32,247 bases of DNA from Bacteroidota bacterium (GTDB taxonomy: Bacteria; Bacteroidota; Bacteroidia; Cytophagales; Cyclobacteriaceae): positions 1-32,247 of the forward strand of contig JAFDYY010000035.1 in NCBI GenBank assembly GCA_018267195.1, read 5' to 3'. This document shows, piece after piece, positions 24,296 to 31,373 of the stretch. The position numbers were made by a program, and so were the translations under genes. The notes beneath the pieces were generated by a model, which was not told where the DNA came from, did not search any database, and saw nothing but the letters and a program-made list of their open reading frames with translations. Every line of letters starts with the position of its first letter. Position 1 is the stretch's first letter.

Positions 24296-25094
24296 TGGAT
24301 TTAATCTTTCCCTTCCCAACTTTTATGTTCATATAGAATTCAAAGGGAAATCTACCGCCAGTTAATACGTCTTTGTCACAACCATCCAGCTCCACATATT
24401 CTATATGACGCGATTCACCTTCAAGCATTTTATGTTCCCACAGCCTTTTATGATTCTCACCTTGATTTGTCTCTATTTCTATTTCTTCAGTAATAAACTT
24501 CTTGACTCTCTCAGCAGGCAATTCCAAAATACTCGCGATGCCCATTCTGCCTTCAATTGGGAATCCTTCGAGAAATAATTGCCTGCACTTAAAACCGATC
24601 CAATCATGATCGATGTAACTGTGAGCATTTCTTCGCACGGTGTAGCAAAACCGATTCTTATCTATAAGTAGTATTTCATAAATGAATGGTTTGCTATCGT
24701 CCAACAAGTAATTTTGGCTAATAGTCTCCAATTTTTCACGCAGAAGATTGAACCTTTTTCCATCCCGGACTTGGTGTCGCATACCCTTCATCCGCACCAG
24801 CTCAGGCGAGTTCAAATACTTCTGAACGTACGGACCAATGGTGCGGTAGTAAATATGTAGGGCTTTGCCAATCCTATTATATGAAAGTTGTTCGTAACGC
24901 AGTTGCAGAATTCTTACAATTATATAGGGATCAAGACTCCTGCCAGTAAGGTCTTTTCGCGATACCGACTTCACTTTCTTTTTGCCGTTGCAGTAACAAA
25001 CATACCTCTTCCGGTAGCCGTAGGTGCTACCAAAAGGGGACATTTTTTTCCCACAGTAATCACAAAAGATGGTGTCCTTTTTAAGGTTTTTCAT
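24261..25094 (-). CDS. Zinc-ribbon and helix-turn-helix protein of the element, unknown function
   Basis: The ATG at 25094 (MKNLKKDTIFCDYCGKK) is preferred; TTG at 25100 adds two residues. The 277-aa protein has an N-terminal zinc ribbon (CDYCGKKM...YVCYCNG: C-x2-C...C-x-C). A helix-turn-helix-like stretch follows at about 65-100 (LQLRYEQLSYNRIGKALHIY, then YRTIGPYVQKYL). This resembles the DNA-binding front of IS1-type InsA-like proteins. The rest is not recognised; no DDE or HUH site is seen, although VELDGCDKDV near the end holds acidic residues. It faces the integrase and overlaps its end, which could allow antisense control. Direct repeats 13-38 bases before its start are possible operators. 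Regulation or recombination accessory work is a guess. Confidence 0.7.
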   Translation of the reverse strand: MKNLKKDTIFCDYCGKKMSPFGSTYGYRKRYVCYCNGKKKVKSVSRKDLTGRSLDPYIIVRILQLRYEQLSYNRIGKALHIYYRTIGPYVQKYLNSPELVRMKGMRHQVRDGKRFNLLREKLETISQNYLLDDSKPFIYEILLIDKNRFCYTVRRNAHSYIDHDWIGFKCRQLFLEGFPIEGRMGIASILELPAERVKKFITEEIEIETNQGENHKRLWEHKMLEGESRHIEYVELDGCDKDVLTGGRFPFEFYMNIKVGKGKIKSISSVYPGLQHP

Positions 25095-25106
25095 GCACAA
25101 ATAAAG

Positions 25107-25132
25107 TACATACCGACCACATTATACATACC
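25107..25132 (-). promoter_or_regulatory. Paired direct repeats, possible operator of the zinc-ribbon gene
   Basis: TACATACC occurs at 25107-25114 and 25125-25132, an 18-base period, in the short leader of the minus-strand gene. The protein's own HTH makes self-regulation possible. Confidence 0.4.
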
Positions 25133-25232
25133 ACCTACATAGTTTCATTTTTCGAGCCAACCTTGACTCGCAATTCTTCAAAACATTCATTTTAGAGCGT
25201 GAAGGGGGCTTTTTTGATAATAGAAAAGCAAG

Positions 25233-25922
25233 GTGCACGGTCGCGAAACCTGGCTAGACCCAAATGATAAGAGACTCATGCGTAAGCATGAGGATGAGAA
25301 TAATAAAGCCGCGCACCAAGAGGGTGGCCGTTTTATTGGCGGAACAAAACCGCATCGCAAAATATGTGATCTAACTGTTGAAGAATTCAGTTTCTTAATC
25401 GACAGCAGTACCGAGGCAAGTTTTAACAGGCTACTGAAATCAACACAACAATCAAATGCTGAACCAGAGGTTGGTTCATCGAGGCCGGGGGTGCCGAAGA
25501 AGTATGCGGTGGAATCACCACCATTGCCACCAATGGTTGAATTGGAATTGGTGAACATCGTAAAAAAGGCAATGACCTCGTTGCTTAATATTCATGGTCT
25601 GTCGATGGATGGTATTCTGGCTGCGTGTAAAAACATGATTGAGAATGCAATTGCTGAAATAGTTCCCAAGCACGATCCCGAAGAGGACATTTTTTATAAT
25701 GCTACGGAGGCTGGGAAATTCTTGGGCGTATCAAGAACAACAATTCAAGAATGGAAGGGCATCATAATTAATGGTAAGGCTAAACTACAGTTCAGCGAAC
25801 TCGACAGAAAGATTAGCAAGGCTGAATGTCGAAGAGCTAGGAACCGGTTATCGTTCCGCGCTGACTCAATCGCAAAGCGCATCGACTTCCCAGAGAACGA
25901 TAGGAAAAAGAAGAAAAAATAA
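25233..25922 (+). CDS. Helix-turn-helix protein of the element (excisionase/MerR-like HTH)
   Basis: The GTG at 25233 gives 229 aa; the ATG at 25278 (MRKHEDENNK) is an equally good start and gives 214 aa. A helix-turn-helix of the HTH_17/excisionase kind lies near the C-terminal third (YNATEAGKFLGVSRTTIQEW, about 151-170). It is followed by a very basic C-terminus ending in a lysine run. The N-terminal half is polar with no recognised domain. It may be a directionality factor or a control protein; HTH_17 proteins commonly sit beside tyrosine recombinases in Bacteroidota elements. A strong terminator follows its stop after 4 bases. Confidence 0.65.
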   Translation: MHGRETWLDPNDKRLMRKHEDENNKAAHQEGGRFIGGTKPHRKICDLTVEEFSFLIDSSTEASFNRLLKSTQQSNAEPEVGSSRPGVPKKYAVESPPLPPMVELELVNIVKKAMTSLLNIHGLSMDGILAACKNMIENAIAEIVPKHDPEEDIFYNATEAGKFLGVSRTTIQEWKGIIINGKAKLQFSELDRKISKAECRRARNRLSFRADSIAKRIDFPENDRKKKKK

Positions 25923-25926
25923 GATT

Positions 25927-25970
25927 AGTGCCACTGACTTTACAGCACTGTCAAGTTAGTGGCACTTTTT
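25927..25970 (+). terminator. Rho-independent terminator after the HTH gene
   Basis: AGTGCCACTGACTT (25927-25940) pairs with AAGTTAGTGGCACT (25953-25966) with one G-T wobble, and five T follow (25966-25970). Confidence 0.85.
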
Positions 25971-26032
25971 GTAAGGTTAACTCTTGAAGGCCAAAAACTG
26001 CCGTAGTGTGGGGAAATTTTTAACCCATATCT

Positions 26033-26821
26033 ATGGAAAAAACAAATTCAAAATCCAGTTTTAGACTGGTCCCATTACTCGATTCATTTCTGAGGTGGGT
26101 GCAAAAACATTTCCGTTTGAACGGAGATGTTGACGTTGCGAAATGGTATCGCATTACCCTTTCGGATGCCCTTGTATGCTCTGCGCTAAGCCAACGCTTT
26201 CAGGAAGTCCTTCTGACTAAACTGAACCGCGATCGGATGCGGATTTTGAAAACTTCAAAATCTTTTCGTGCTGATTTTGAACTGAGAGAATTGATGCGCG
26301 AAATACCTGAGCTGTCTCAGTTTGAATTAAGTTCTGGCGACCCAGGTCTTTTTCTATTGAGACAAAGAATGATCGCACCAGGCGAAACGGGAAAGCCCGG
26401 AGAGGAAGCATATCTGATGTTTGAATCGATTGAAGAGGTCGATGAATTCTTCCTCACGACTATCCAGTACACATTTTACAGCAAGCGCAAGAAAAAATTT
26501 GTCGATGAATTTGCCGTTGCTGATCAGCAAATGCAGCAGATGACTACAAAGTACAAATTGCCTGGGCGGTTTGGTTTCAATGCGTTTGTTGATCCCACAG
26601 ATAGGCATCGCGCAGAGAAACCGAATCTGGATTTCATGGACGACTACGGTACGCCAACTGCGCCAGCAGGTGAAGACGACAACAAAGGTGTTGACGAAAA
26701 AGAAGAAGTGCTGGGGAGCAATGAACAGGATATCCTGGAGGGCGAAGATGAAGAAGATGAAGACGACATTGAAGACGATTTCGATGTTGGTCCGGACGAT
26801 TTGATACCAGCTGACGAGTAA
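26033..26821 (+). CDS. Element protein with strongly acidic C-terminal tail, unknown function
   Basis: The ATG at 26033 opens a 262-aa protein. Residues 1-200 are a mixed, charged globular part without a motif I recognise (WVQKHFRLNGDVDVAKWYRI; later SKRKKKFVDEF). The last 50 residues are almost all Glu/Asp (EGEDEEDEDDIEDDFDVGPD). Such tails occur on DNA mimics, on single-strand-binding proteins and on proteins that bind basic partners. The gene stands alone between two strong terminators, so it has its own promoter in 25971-26032. Its position just before the primase-like gene suggests a replication or regulatory role, but this is unproven. Confidence 0.65.
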   Translation: MEKTNSKSSFRLVPLLDSFLRWVQKHFRLNGDVDVAKWYRITLSDALVCSALSQRFQEVLLTKLNRDRMRILKTSKSFRADFELRELMREIPELSQFELSSGDPGLFLLRQRMIAPGETGKPGEEAYLMFESIEEVDEFFLTTIQYTFYSKRKKKFVDEFAVADQQMQQMTTKYKLPGRFGFNAFVDPTDRHRAEKPNLDFMDDYGTPTAPAGEDDNKGVDEKEEVLGSNEQDILEGEDEEDEDDIEDDFDVGPDDLIPADE

Positions 26822-26835
26822 GCTCAAGAAACCTG

Positions 26836-26864
26836 AACCCCAAGTTGGCACAACTTGGGGTTTT
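26836..26864 (+). terminator. Rho-independent terminator after the acidic-tail gene
   Basis: AACCCCAAGTTG (26836-26847) and CAACTTGGGGTT (26851-26862) form a perfect 12-bp stem with a GCA loop, ending in a short T-run (26861-26864). Confidence 0.85.
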
Positions 26865-26905
26865 ACTGATTAATAGAAAAAGGGTCTTTACCAATTAAAC
26901 CAAAT

Positions 26906-29278
26906 ATGGAAAAGAGAGTAATAATATTTCAAGGTGCTACAAGAGGGATGATCGAAGTGGCAAAGAAGAAACAGAAACTAATACAAATCTCGCTACCAGC
27001 ATTGGTAGCGGGAATTTCAACCGGTGTTTTTTTAGGTTTCAACTTTATGGAAATAATCGAGCGGATTCGAAAAGAAGCATACAAAAGCGATCTAGTTAAA
27101 GAGTGGAAATCGAAATTACCATTCGTACTTGGCAGTGTTTATGTTGAAGATCAAGACCTGGCTAAACCACCCGTGAACCACATTGGGGTCGTAACGTTAG
27201 ACGGAGATTTTCCTGAGCTTTTTAATCGTGATGATCGAATGAACAATGCGCGAATTTGGAAGCAGAAATTAGAGAACGACCCGTACATCCTACTCATGTT
27301 TTACTCTCCGCAATTCGGGTTGAAGTTGTTTTGTAAAACGCCTCCTGATTTAAGGAACCACGACCGTTGGTTGCAGGCGCTTGCGAATTATTTCAAAGCT
27401 AAATACGGATTTGTCCATGACAAAAGTTGCAATGGTTCAAAGAGGCTGGTTTTCTTGAGTTACGATCCAAGCCCATACGTTAATCCTAGTTGTCTGGTTT
27501 TTGATCGGATGAAAGAATTTGCACCCGAAGAACCAGAGTCCAAACTTCAGAATAAACCTGTAGCTGCTCCAACTAAATCGGAGACCACTGAATTCATCAA
27601 TCCGAATGACTTAGTTGAGGAAGTTAACAACCAAGAAAAGTCAGAGCCTGCTCCTGTTACGGAGATACCAGAAGAATTAAAGTTGGATATTGAATTTTGT
27701 CTTGCAGACATCAATGCACGGAAAATCGATATTACCGTTGTTGAGAAAGATTGGCACGCCATCGGCCTCGCGTTTGCAAGCTTAGGTGAACAAGGGAGGA
27801 ACTATTTTCATGCGGTTAGTGAACACTTTCCGAAATATAATTTCACAGAGGCCGATAGAGAATTTGATCATTGTTTAAAGTATGCCAACGGCAGCGTAGG
27901 AATAAAGACTTTCTTCTATCACTGTAAGCAACATGGCATTGCATTTCGGAAGAAAACCAGACAGGAAGTAGTTCAGCCTAACGCTGCGAGCGTGGAGGAG
28001 AGTGTTATCCTTTCTGAGACACCAACATTTGATCAATCAATTTATGAATCATTACCGCAACCGCTTCGGAGTTTGTGTTTAATGTTCGACCATGTGCGCA
28101 GCCGCGACATGGTGTTGGCTTCCTCACTTGCATTAACAGGCGCTGTTTTGTATAAGGTTTATGGGAAATATGCAGGGAAAATAATTCACCCACCAATTTT
28201 TGTTTTTATTGTTGCGCCACCAGCTTCAAATAAGAGTGTGGTCTCCTGGTCTAAAAAGTTAGGTTCTTTGATCGAAGGCTATCTGGCAGGGTTATGGAAA
28301 ACACAATTGGATGAACACGCGGCGAGCGAGGGAAACAACAAAGACAAGCCTACACCACTGATGTTTTTCGTTCCTGCAAACAGTAGTTCTGCTGGTCTGA
28401 TTCAACTTTTATCAGGTTTGGAAACAGGCATTGTCTGGGAAAGTGAAGCTGATACCCTCTCTGCGATAATGACAGCCGACTTCGGTGGCTGGCTTCATAC
28501 ACTTCGTGATATTTTTGATCATGCTCCCGTCAAACAGTACCGCAAAACAGATAAAGAATTTGCCTCGATTGATAGGCCAATACTGGGATTGATGATTACG
28601 GGCACACCCGGTCAGGTAACACGCTTGGTAAAAGACGGTAACGCAGGGATACATTCACGCTTTGTGTTCTATGGGTTCGAGGACTTGCCTCAATACATCA
28701 GCCCTTTCTCTCAGGTCAGCGAAATGCTGGAAGACAGTTTCAATGAAGGAGCGAGGGAAATATTTGCTCTCTACAATTTTTTGCGCAACAAAGAGGAGGG
28801 GATCAAGTTTTCATTAACCGAGCAACAGAAAATGATCTTTGACCAAACAATTGAAAAATGGATGGTACTGTCCCACAAGTCACACGGCAATATTGGTAAG
28901 TCAGTGGCCACACGTCTGGGTGAAATATTATTCAGGGTGGCAATGACACTAACTGCTCTCAGAACGAAATGTCAAACGGAACTCATCTGCAGCGATGTGG
29001 ATTTTGATACCGCGGTTAAAATAGCCGACACGTTCAGGATACACTCACTGATGGTGTTGGCGACTTTCCCGGAAGCCCCAGCGCAGGTGACCAGCGAAAA
29101 GAAAAACATTGAACGGTTTTTTCAGGCGCTGCCAATCGCCATATCATCGAAAGACGCGGTTGCGATGCACAAAGATTTTGGAGTGTCCGACCGCACGATA
29201 CAGCGGTACCTAAAAAAGTTCCGGGAGGCAGGACGGTTGGTGCTTGGTGCGGACGGTGTGTACACGAAAAGAGGCTGA
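26906..29278 (+). CDS. VirE-N / PriCT-2 / DUF3987 primase-helicase-like protein
   Basis: The 790-aa protein has an N-terminal BT4734/VirE-N-like region (about 60-210, including HIGVVTLDGDF and YILLMFYSPQFGLKLFCKTP). A PriCT-2-like helical domain lies at about 265-355 (DWHAIGLAFASLGEQGRNYF...FFYHCKQHGI). A DUF3987 ATPase-like domain spans about 370-720, with an altered Walker A APPASNKS (437-444) and an acidic IVWESEADTL where Walker B is expected. The C-terminal 70 residues form a winged/HTH module (KDFGVSDRTIQRYLKKFREA). Proteins of this layout are common on Bacteroidota mobile elements and are thought to prime or unwind element DNA. The palindrome-rich module directly downstream (29336-29835) would be a natural origin for it, but this is inference. 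Confidence 0.85.
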   Translation: MEKRVIIFQGATRGMIEVAKKKQKLIQISLPALVAGISTGVFLGFNFMEIIERIRKEAYKSDLVKEWKSKLPFVLGSVYVEDQDLAKPPVNHIGVVTLDGDFPELFNRDDRMNNARIWKQKLENDPYILLMFYSPQFGLKLFCKTPPDLRNHDRWLQALANYFKAKYGFVHDKSCNGSKRLVFLSYDPSPYVNPSCLVFDRMKEFAPEEPESKLQNKPVAAPTKSETTEFINPNDLVEEVNNQEKSEPAPVTEIPEELKLDIEFCLADINARKIDITVVEKDWHAIGLAFASLGEQGRNYFHAVSEHFPKYNFTEADREFDHCLKYANGSVGIKTFFYHCKQHGIAFRKKTRQEVVQPNAASVEESVILSETPTFDQSIYESLPQPLRSLCLMFDHVRSRDMVLASSLALTGAVLYKVYGKYAGKIIHPPIFVFIVAPPASNKSVVSWSKKLGSLIEGYLAGLWKTQLDEHAASEGNNKDKPTPLMFFVPANSSSAGLIQLLSGLETGIVWESEADTLSAIMTADFGGWLHTLRDIFDHAPVKQYRKTDKEFASIDRPILGLMITGTPGQVTRLVKDGNAGIHSRFVFYGFEDLPQYISPFSQVSEMLEDSFNEGAREIFALYNFLRNKEEGIKFSLTEQQKMIFDQTIEKWMVLSHKSHGNIGKSVATRLGEILFRVAMTLTALRTKCQTELICSDVDFDTAVKIADTFRIHSLMVLATFPEAPAQVTSEKKNIERFFQALPIAISSKDAVAMHKDFGVSDRTIQRYLKKFREAGRLVLGADGVYTKRG

Positions 29279-29437
29279 CGAACAAGCGCATCTTGCCCAA
29301 GGGTGCCGCGCGAGGAGCCGGTTGAGCGCGTCAGGCGACACGACGACAACCTGTCGTCCTTGTCTTTTTGCACAGCGGAAACCGCTTGTGGGGGCGAGGC
29401 TCAAGCTGCCCATAGAGAGGCGAGGTTTTTTAATTCT

Positions 29438-29725
29438 CCATCAAATATCAATATTGAGTAATGGCTGGGAAGGACGAGCAAGGAACCGGAGAGAGAAGCC
29501 TCTCTCGACCCTTTATCCCCATCAATACAGAGGATGAAGGAGATGGAGAACAGTGAAGCCGAGAGAGGCGAGGCTCCATCATCCCAGAATCAATATTGAA
29601 TTAAGATGGTGAAGCAGAGGTATACACCTCACCAGTCTCACCTCTCAATGAGCTTTGAATTATCTATCTGGCCGCAGAAGTGCACCAATCACATCCATCT
29701 TATCATCAATATTTGAGAGAGATGG
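29438..29725. other. Three related hairpin units with central TCAATATTGA palindrome
   Basis: Units lie at 29438-29464, 29576-29609 and 29695-29725. Each has CCATC on the left, the palindrome TCAATATTGA in the centre (29448, 29590; TCAATATTTGA at 29706) and (G)ATGG on the right. Units 1 and 2 are also preceded by GAGAGGCGAGG (29415 and 29563), so this is a degenerate tandem repeat of about 145 bp. A further 10-bp inverted pair GCCTCTCTCG (29498) / CGAGAGAGGC (29560) lies between units 1 and 2. Unit 3 has an 8-bp stem ATCCATCT/AGATGGAT followed by T5 and could terminate plus-strand transcription. Confidence 0.65.
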
Positions 29726-29741
29726 ATTTTTAATAGACGAG

Positions 29742-29772
29742 CCTTTTTCCAGCCTTCCGCTGGAAAAAAAGG
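29742..29772. other. Long hairpin beside the right inverted repeat
   Basis: CCTTTTTCCAGC (29742-29753) pairs with GCTGG plus the A-run and GG (29759-29772) around a CTTCC loop. There is no T-run after it, so it is not a standard terminator. Confidence 0.5.
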
Positions 29773-29797
29773 CCACGACAGGTTGTCGTCGTGTCGT

Positions 29798-29843
29798 TGT
29801 CGCGCCCGTCTTGTACGCAAGACAAAGCCGCGACAGCATGTCG
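29798..29843. other. Two adjoining hairpins downstream of the cargo operon
   Basis: TGTCGCG (29798-29804) pairs with CGCGACA (29829-29835) and encloses GTCTTG-TACG-CAAGAC (29808-29823). Overlapping it, CGACA-GCA-TGTCG (29831-29843) is a third example of the CGACA-N3-TGTCG palindrome that also occurs in both arms of the 22-bp inverted repeat. On the minus strand these follow the end of the nuclease gene and may shape its 3' end. Confidence 0.5.
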
Positions 29844-29859
29844 GTCTCAGTCTGATCAA

Positions 29860-30696
29860 CTATCCGCTAATTTTTTTCTCCTTCAAGATGCCGCGAAGAA
29901 TGATTTTGTAAAGATCGCTCCAAGTCAGCCACCCCATGTTACTGGCAACGGACTCTACGGACTTCACTTCAATCCCTTGCAAGCTGTCTCTCAATGGTTT
30001 TAAACTTTTGTTCCGCCCAAATTTGTAATAGTTGAACATCCACGCACTTTTATACTTGTCATGGAAACCACCTTTGCTTGAATTTAATATTTTGTCTTTG
30101 CTTTCTCGCCTTGATAAAATTTTGTTTGGCGCGATGTCGAGAAAAATGAAATGAAAGTCCTTATCAGCACAACTGTCCAAGCCGACACGCAACTTTCTTG
30201 TTATTTGGTCGTGAGGTTTTTTTCTTTTTTTGTCAGCCAAACTTATGGAACTGTAAAGCTTAGCCTCAATGAAAAATAATTTGTCCGGCAGCTCTATACT
30301 AGCATCAACTTCGGTGCTTTCATTTGTCCGTTGTCATGTATAAGTTTTCCCAACAAAAATTTTTACATCGCTGTCAGAATAGTCACTGCCTGTAAATTTG
30401 AATTTATTTTTTCCTTCGTAGGTGTCTTCCAATATTTCATCCAATGCTGAAAATTTTATCCTCTGTGGAAAACTGTCCAGAACCTTGAAACATGACCAAG
30501 TTAGCGCGTCTTCACTGTGTGAACTGTGACCGTTTCGCAATTTGTGTTTCATTCCTTTGTAGTCGGAGTTAAGGAATTGCTTCAATGCATTTTCCTGTCC
30601 TGGAATAACTGCGTGGTTTCTAAGATAAGTTTTGTAAATCATTTTATAAAAGCGTTGTGGGCAAATTTTCCATTCCACCGACTTTGTGAAGAGCAA
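29860..30696 (-). pseudogene. PD-(D/E)xK-like nuclease gene interrupted by one in-frame TGA
   Basis: Two open segments in the same frame (30696-30337 and 30333-29860) are separated only by a TGA at 30334-30336. Read through, they give a 278-residue protein. The first part ends SDSDVKIFVGKTYT. Right after the stop comes TEVDASIELPDKLFFIEAKL, which fits a PD-(D/E)xK nuclease core (D of EVD, then E-A-K after a hydrophobic strand). Further conserved-looking blocks are DQITRKLRVGLD and FHFIFLDIAP. The start is unclear: TTG 30696 follows an in-frame stop, and ATG 30642 is internal. It is the last gene of the leftward cargo operon, 32 bases after the membrane protein. A restriction or defence nuclease is likely by context. 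The TGA means a dead gene, a sequencing error or recoding; I favour the first two. Confidence 0.6.
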
Positions 30697-30728
30697 CGCT
30701 CAGCATTTTCGCTGATGTTTACCAATGT

Positions 30729-31373
30729 TCACTTCCATTTCTTCCATAGATTTAAGGTGTGTTCGCAAAAGCGAATGTCATCATCTTTGCGATAGAAGGC
30801 TATATAACCACTTAGGTTGTTTACCCAAATGCAATAATTTTTCCCAATAACTTTCTTAGCCAAATCGAAATTGATATTTCCAAAAAGAACGATGGCTGCA
30901 AACCCTTCAAGTTTTCCGAGTAGCAGCAGCAGATCAGGGTTTAGCCCTTTCACAACGGTATCGTAGTACCCTGCCTTGCTCTTTAATGTTTCATGGTTTA
31001 TTTCTTCCAACTCCAGAAATCTCGGCAAGAGACCTTGTGCAGTGTCAATATGCAGTTCTTTAAAGTGAGTTTGCATTACGGATAGATAATATTGACACTG
31101 TTTTAACGTCTCATTGTTCCGTTCAGTGACCCCGCGATCTTTATTTTCTCTTTCTATTTGATCTATTTGTTTTTGCTGCAGAAAATTACTGTACAGTAGT
31201 CCAGCAAACGCAAGGCCGGTAAACAAAGAGTTCATCACTCCAAACATGTCACCATATGTGCCTCTTTCAGCGGCTGGTAATTTGTACAAGATTGCGAAAT
31301 TTATCAGCCAAAATACAACCACTGCTGAACACAGCCACCAAAGCGGTTTGTACGATTGAATCATTCTAATCAT
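30729..31373 (-). CDS. Two-helix membrane protein resembling putative phage abortive infection proteins
   Basis: The ATG at 31373 gives 214 aa. Two transmembrane helices lie at about 11-31 (LWWLCSAVVVFWLINFAILY) and 43-64, the second within RGTYGDMFGVMNSLFTGLAF. A charged coiled-coil-like stretch follows at about 65-95 (QQKQIDQIERENKDR), then a cytosolic helical domain. The G-T-(Y/F)-GD-(M/F)-FG-x-x-N-x-(L/I)-F...L-F-x-GL pattern between helices and the following coiled coil match my recollection of the putAbiC group (putative phage abortive infection proteins). It overlaps the upstream gene by 8 bases, so the two are coupled, and the nuclease-like gene follows. Defence against phage is a context-based inference; the effector would act at the inner membrane. 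Confidence 0.7.
   Translation of the reverse strand: MIRMIQSYKPLWWLCSAVVVFWLINFAILYKLPAAERGTYGDMFGVMNSLFTGLAFAGLLYSNFLQQKQIDQIERENKDRGVTERNNETLKQCQYYLSVMQTHFKELHIDTAQGLLPRFLELEEINHETLKSKAGYYDTVVKGLNPDLLLLLGKLEGFAAIVLFGNINFDLAKKVIGKNYCIWVNNLSGYIAFYRKDDDIRFCEHTLNLWKKWK

Larger units (their letters stand above)
29336..29796. repeat. 460-bp non-coding module bounded by 22-bp perfect inverted repeats
   Basis: Bases 29336-29357 and 29775-29796 are exact reverse complements over 22 bp. Each arm itself contains a small hairpin (ACGACA-N3-TGTCGT). No convincing gene lies between them. The interior is full of hairpins (listed separately). The whole stretch 29279-29859 between the primase-like gene and the cargo operon appears to be non-coding. 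It could be a replication origin, a structured RNA locus or a MITE-like insertion; no target-site duplication is visible. Confidence 0.7.

Noticed and set aside
29336..29860. CRISPR array or retron
   Set aside because: The repeats are diverged palindromes at irregular spacing, not equal repeats with unique spacers, and there is no cas gene or reverse transcriptase nearby.
30334..30336. TGA as a selenocysteine codon
   Set aside because: No SECIS-like structure is obvious and nuclease families of this type do not use selenocysteine; a mutation or error is more likely.
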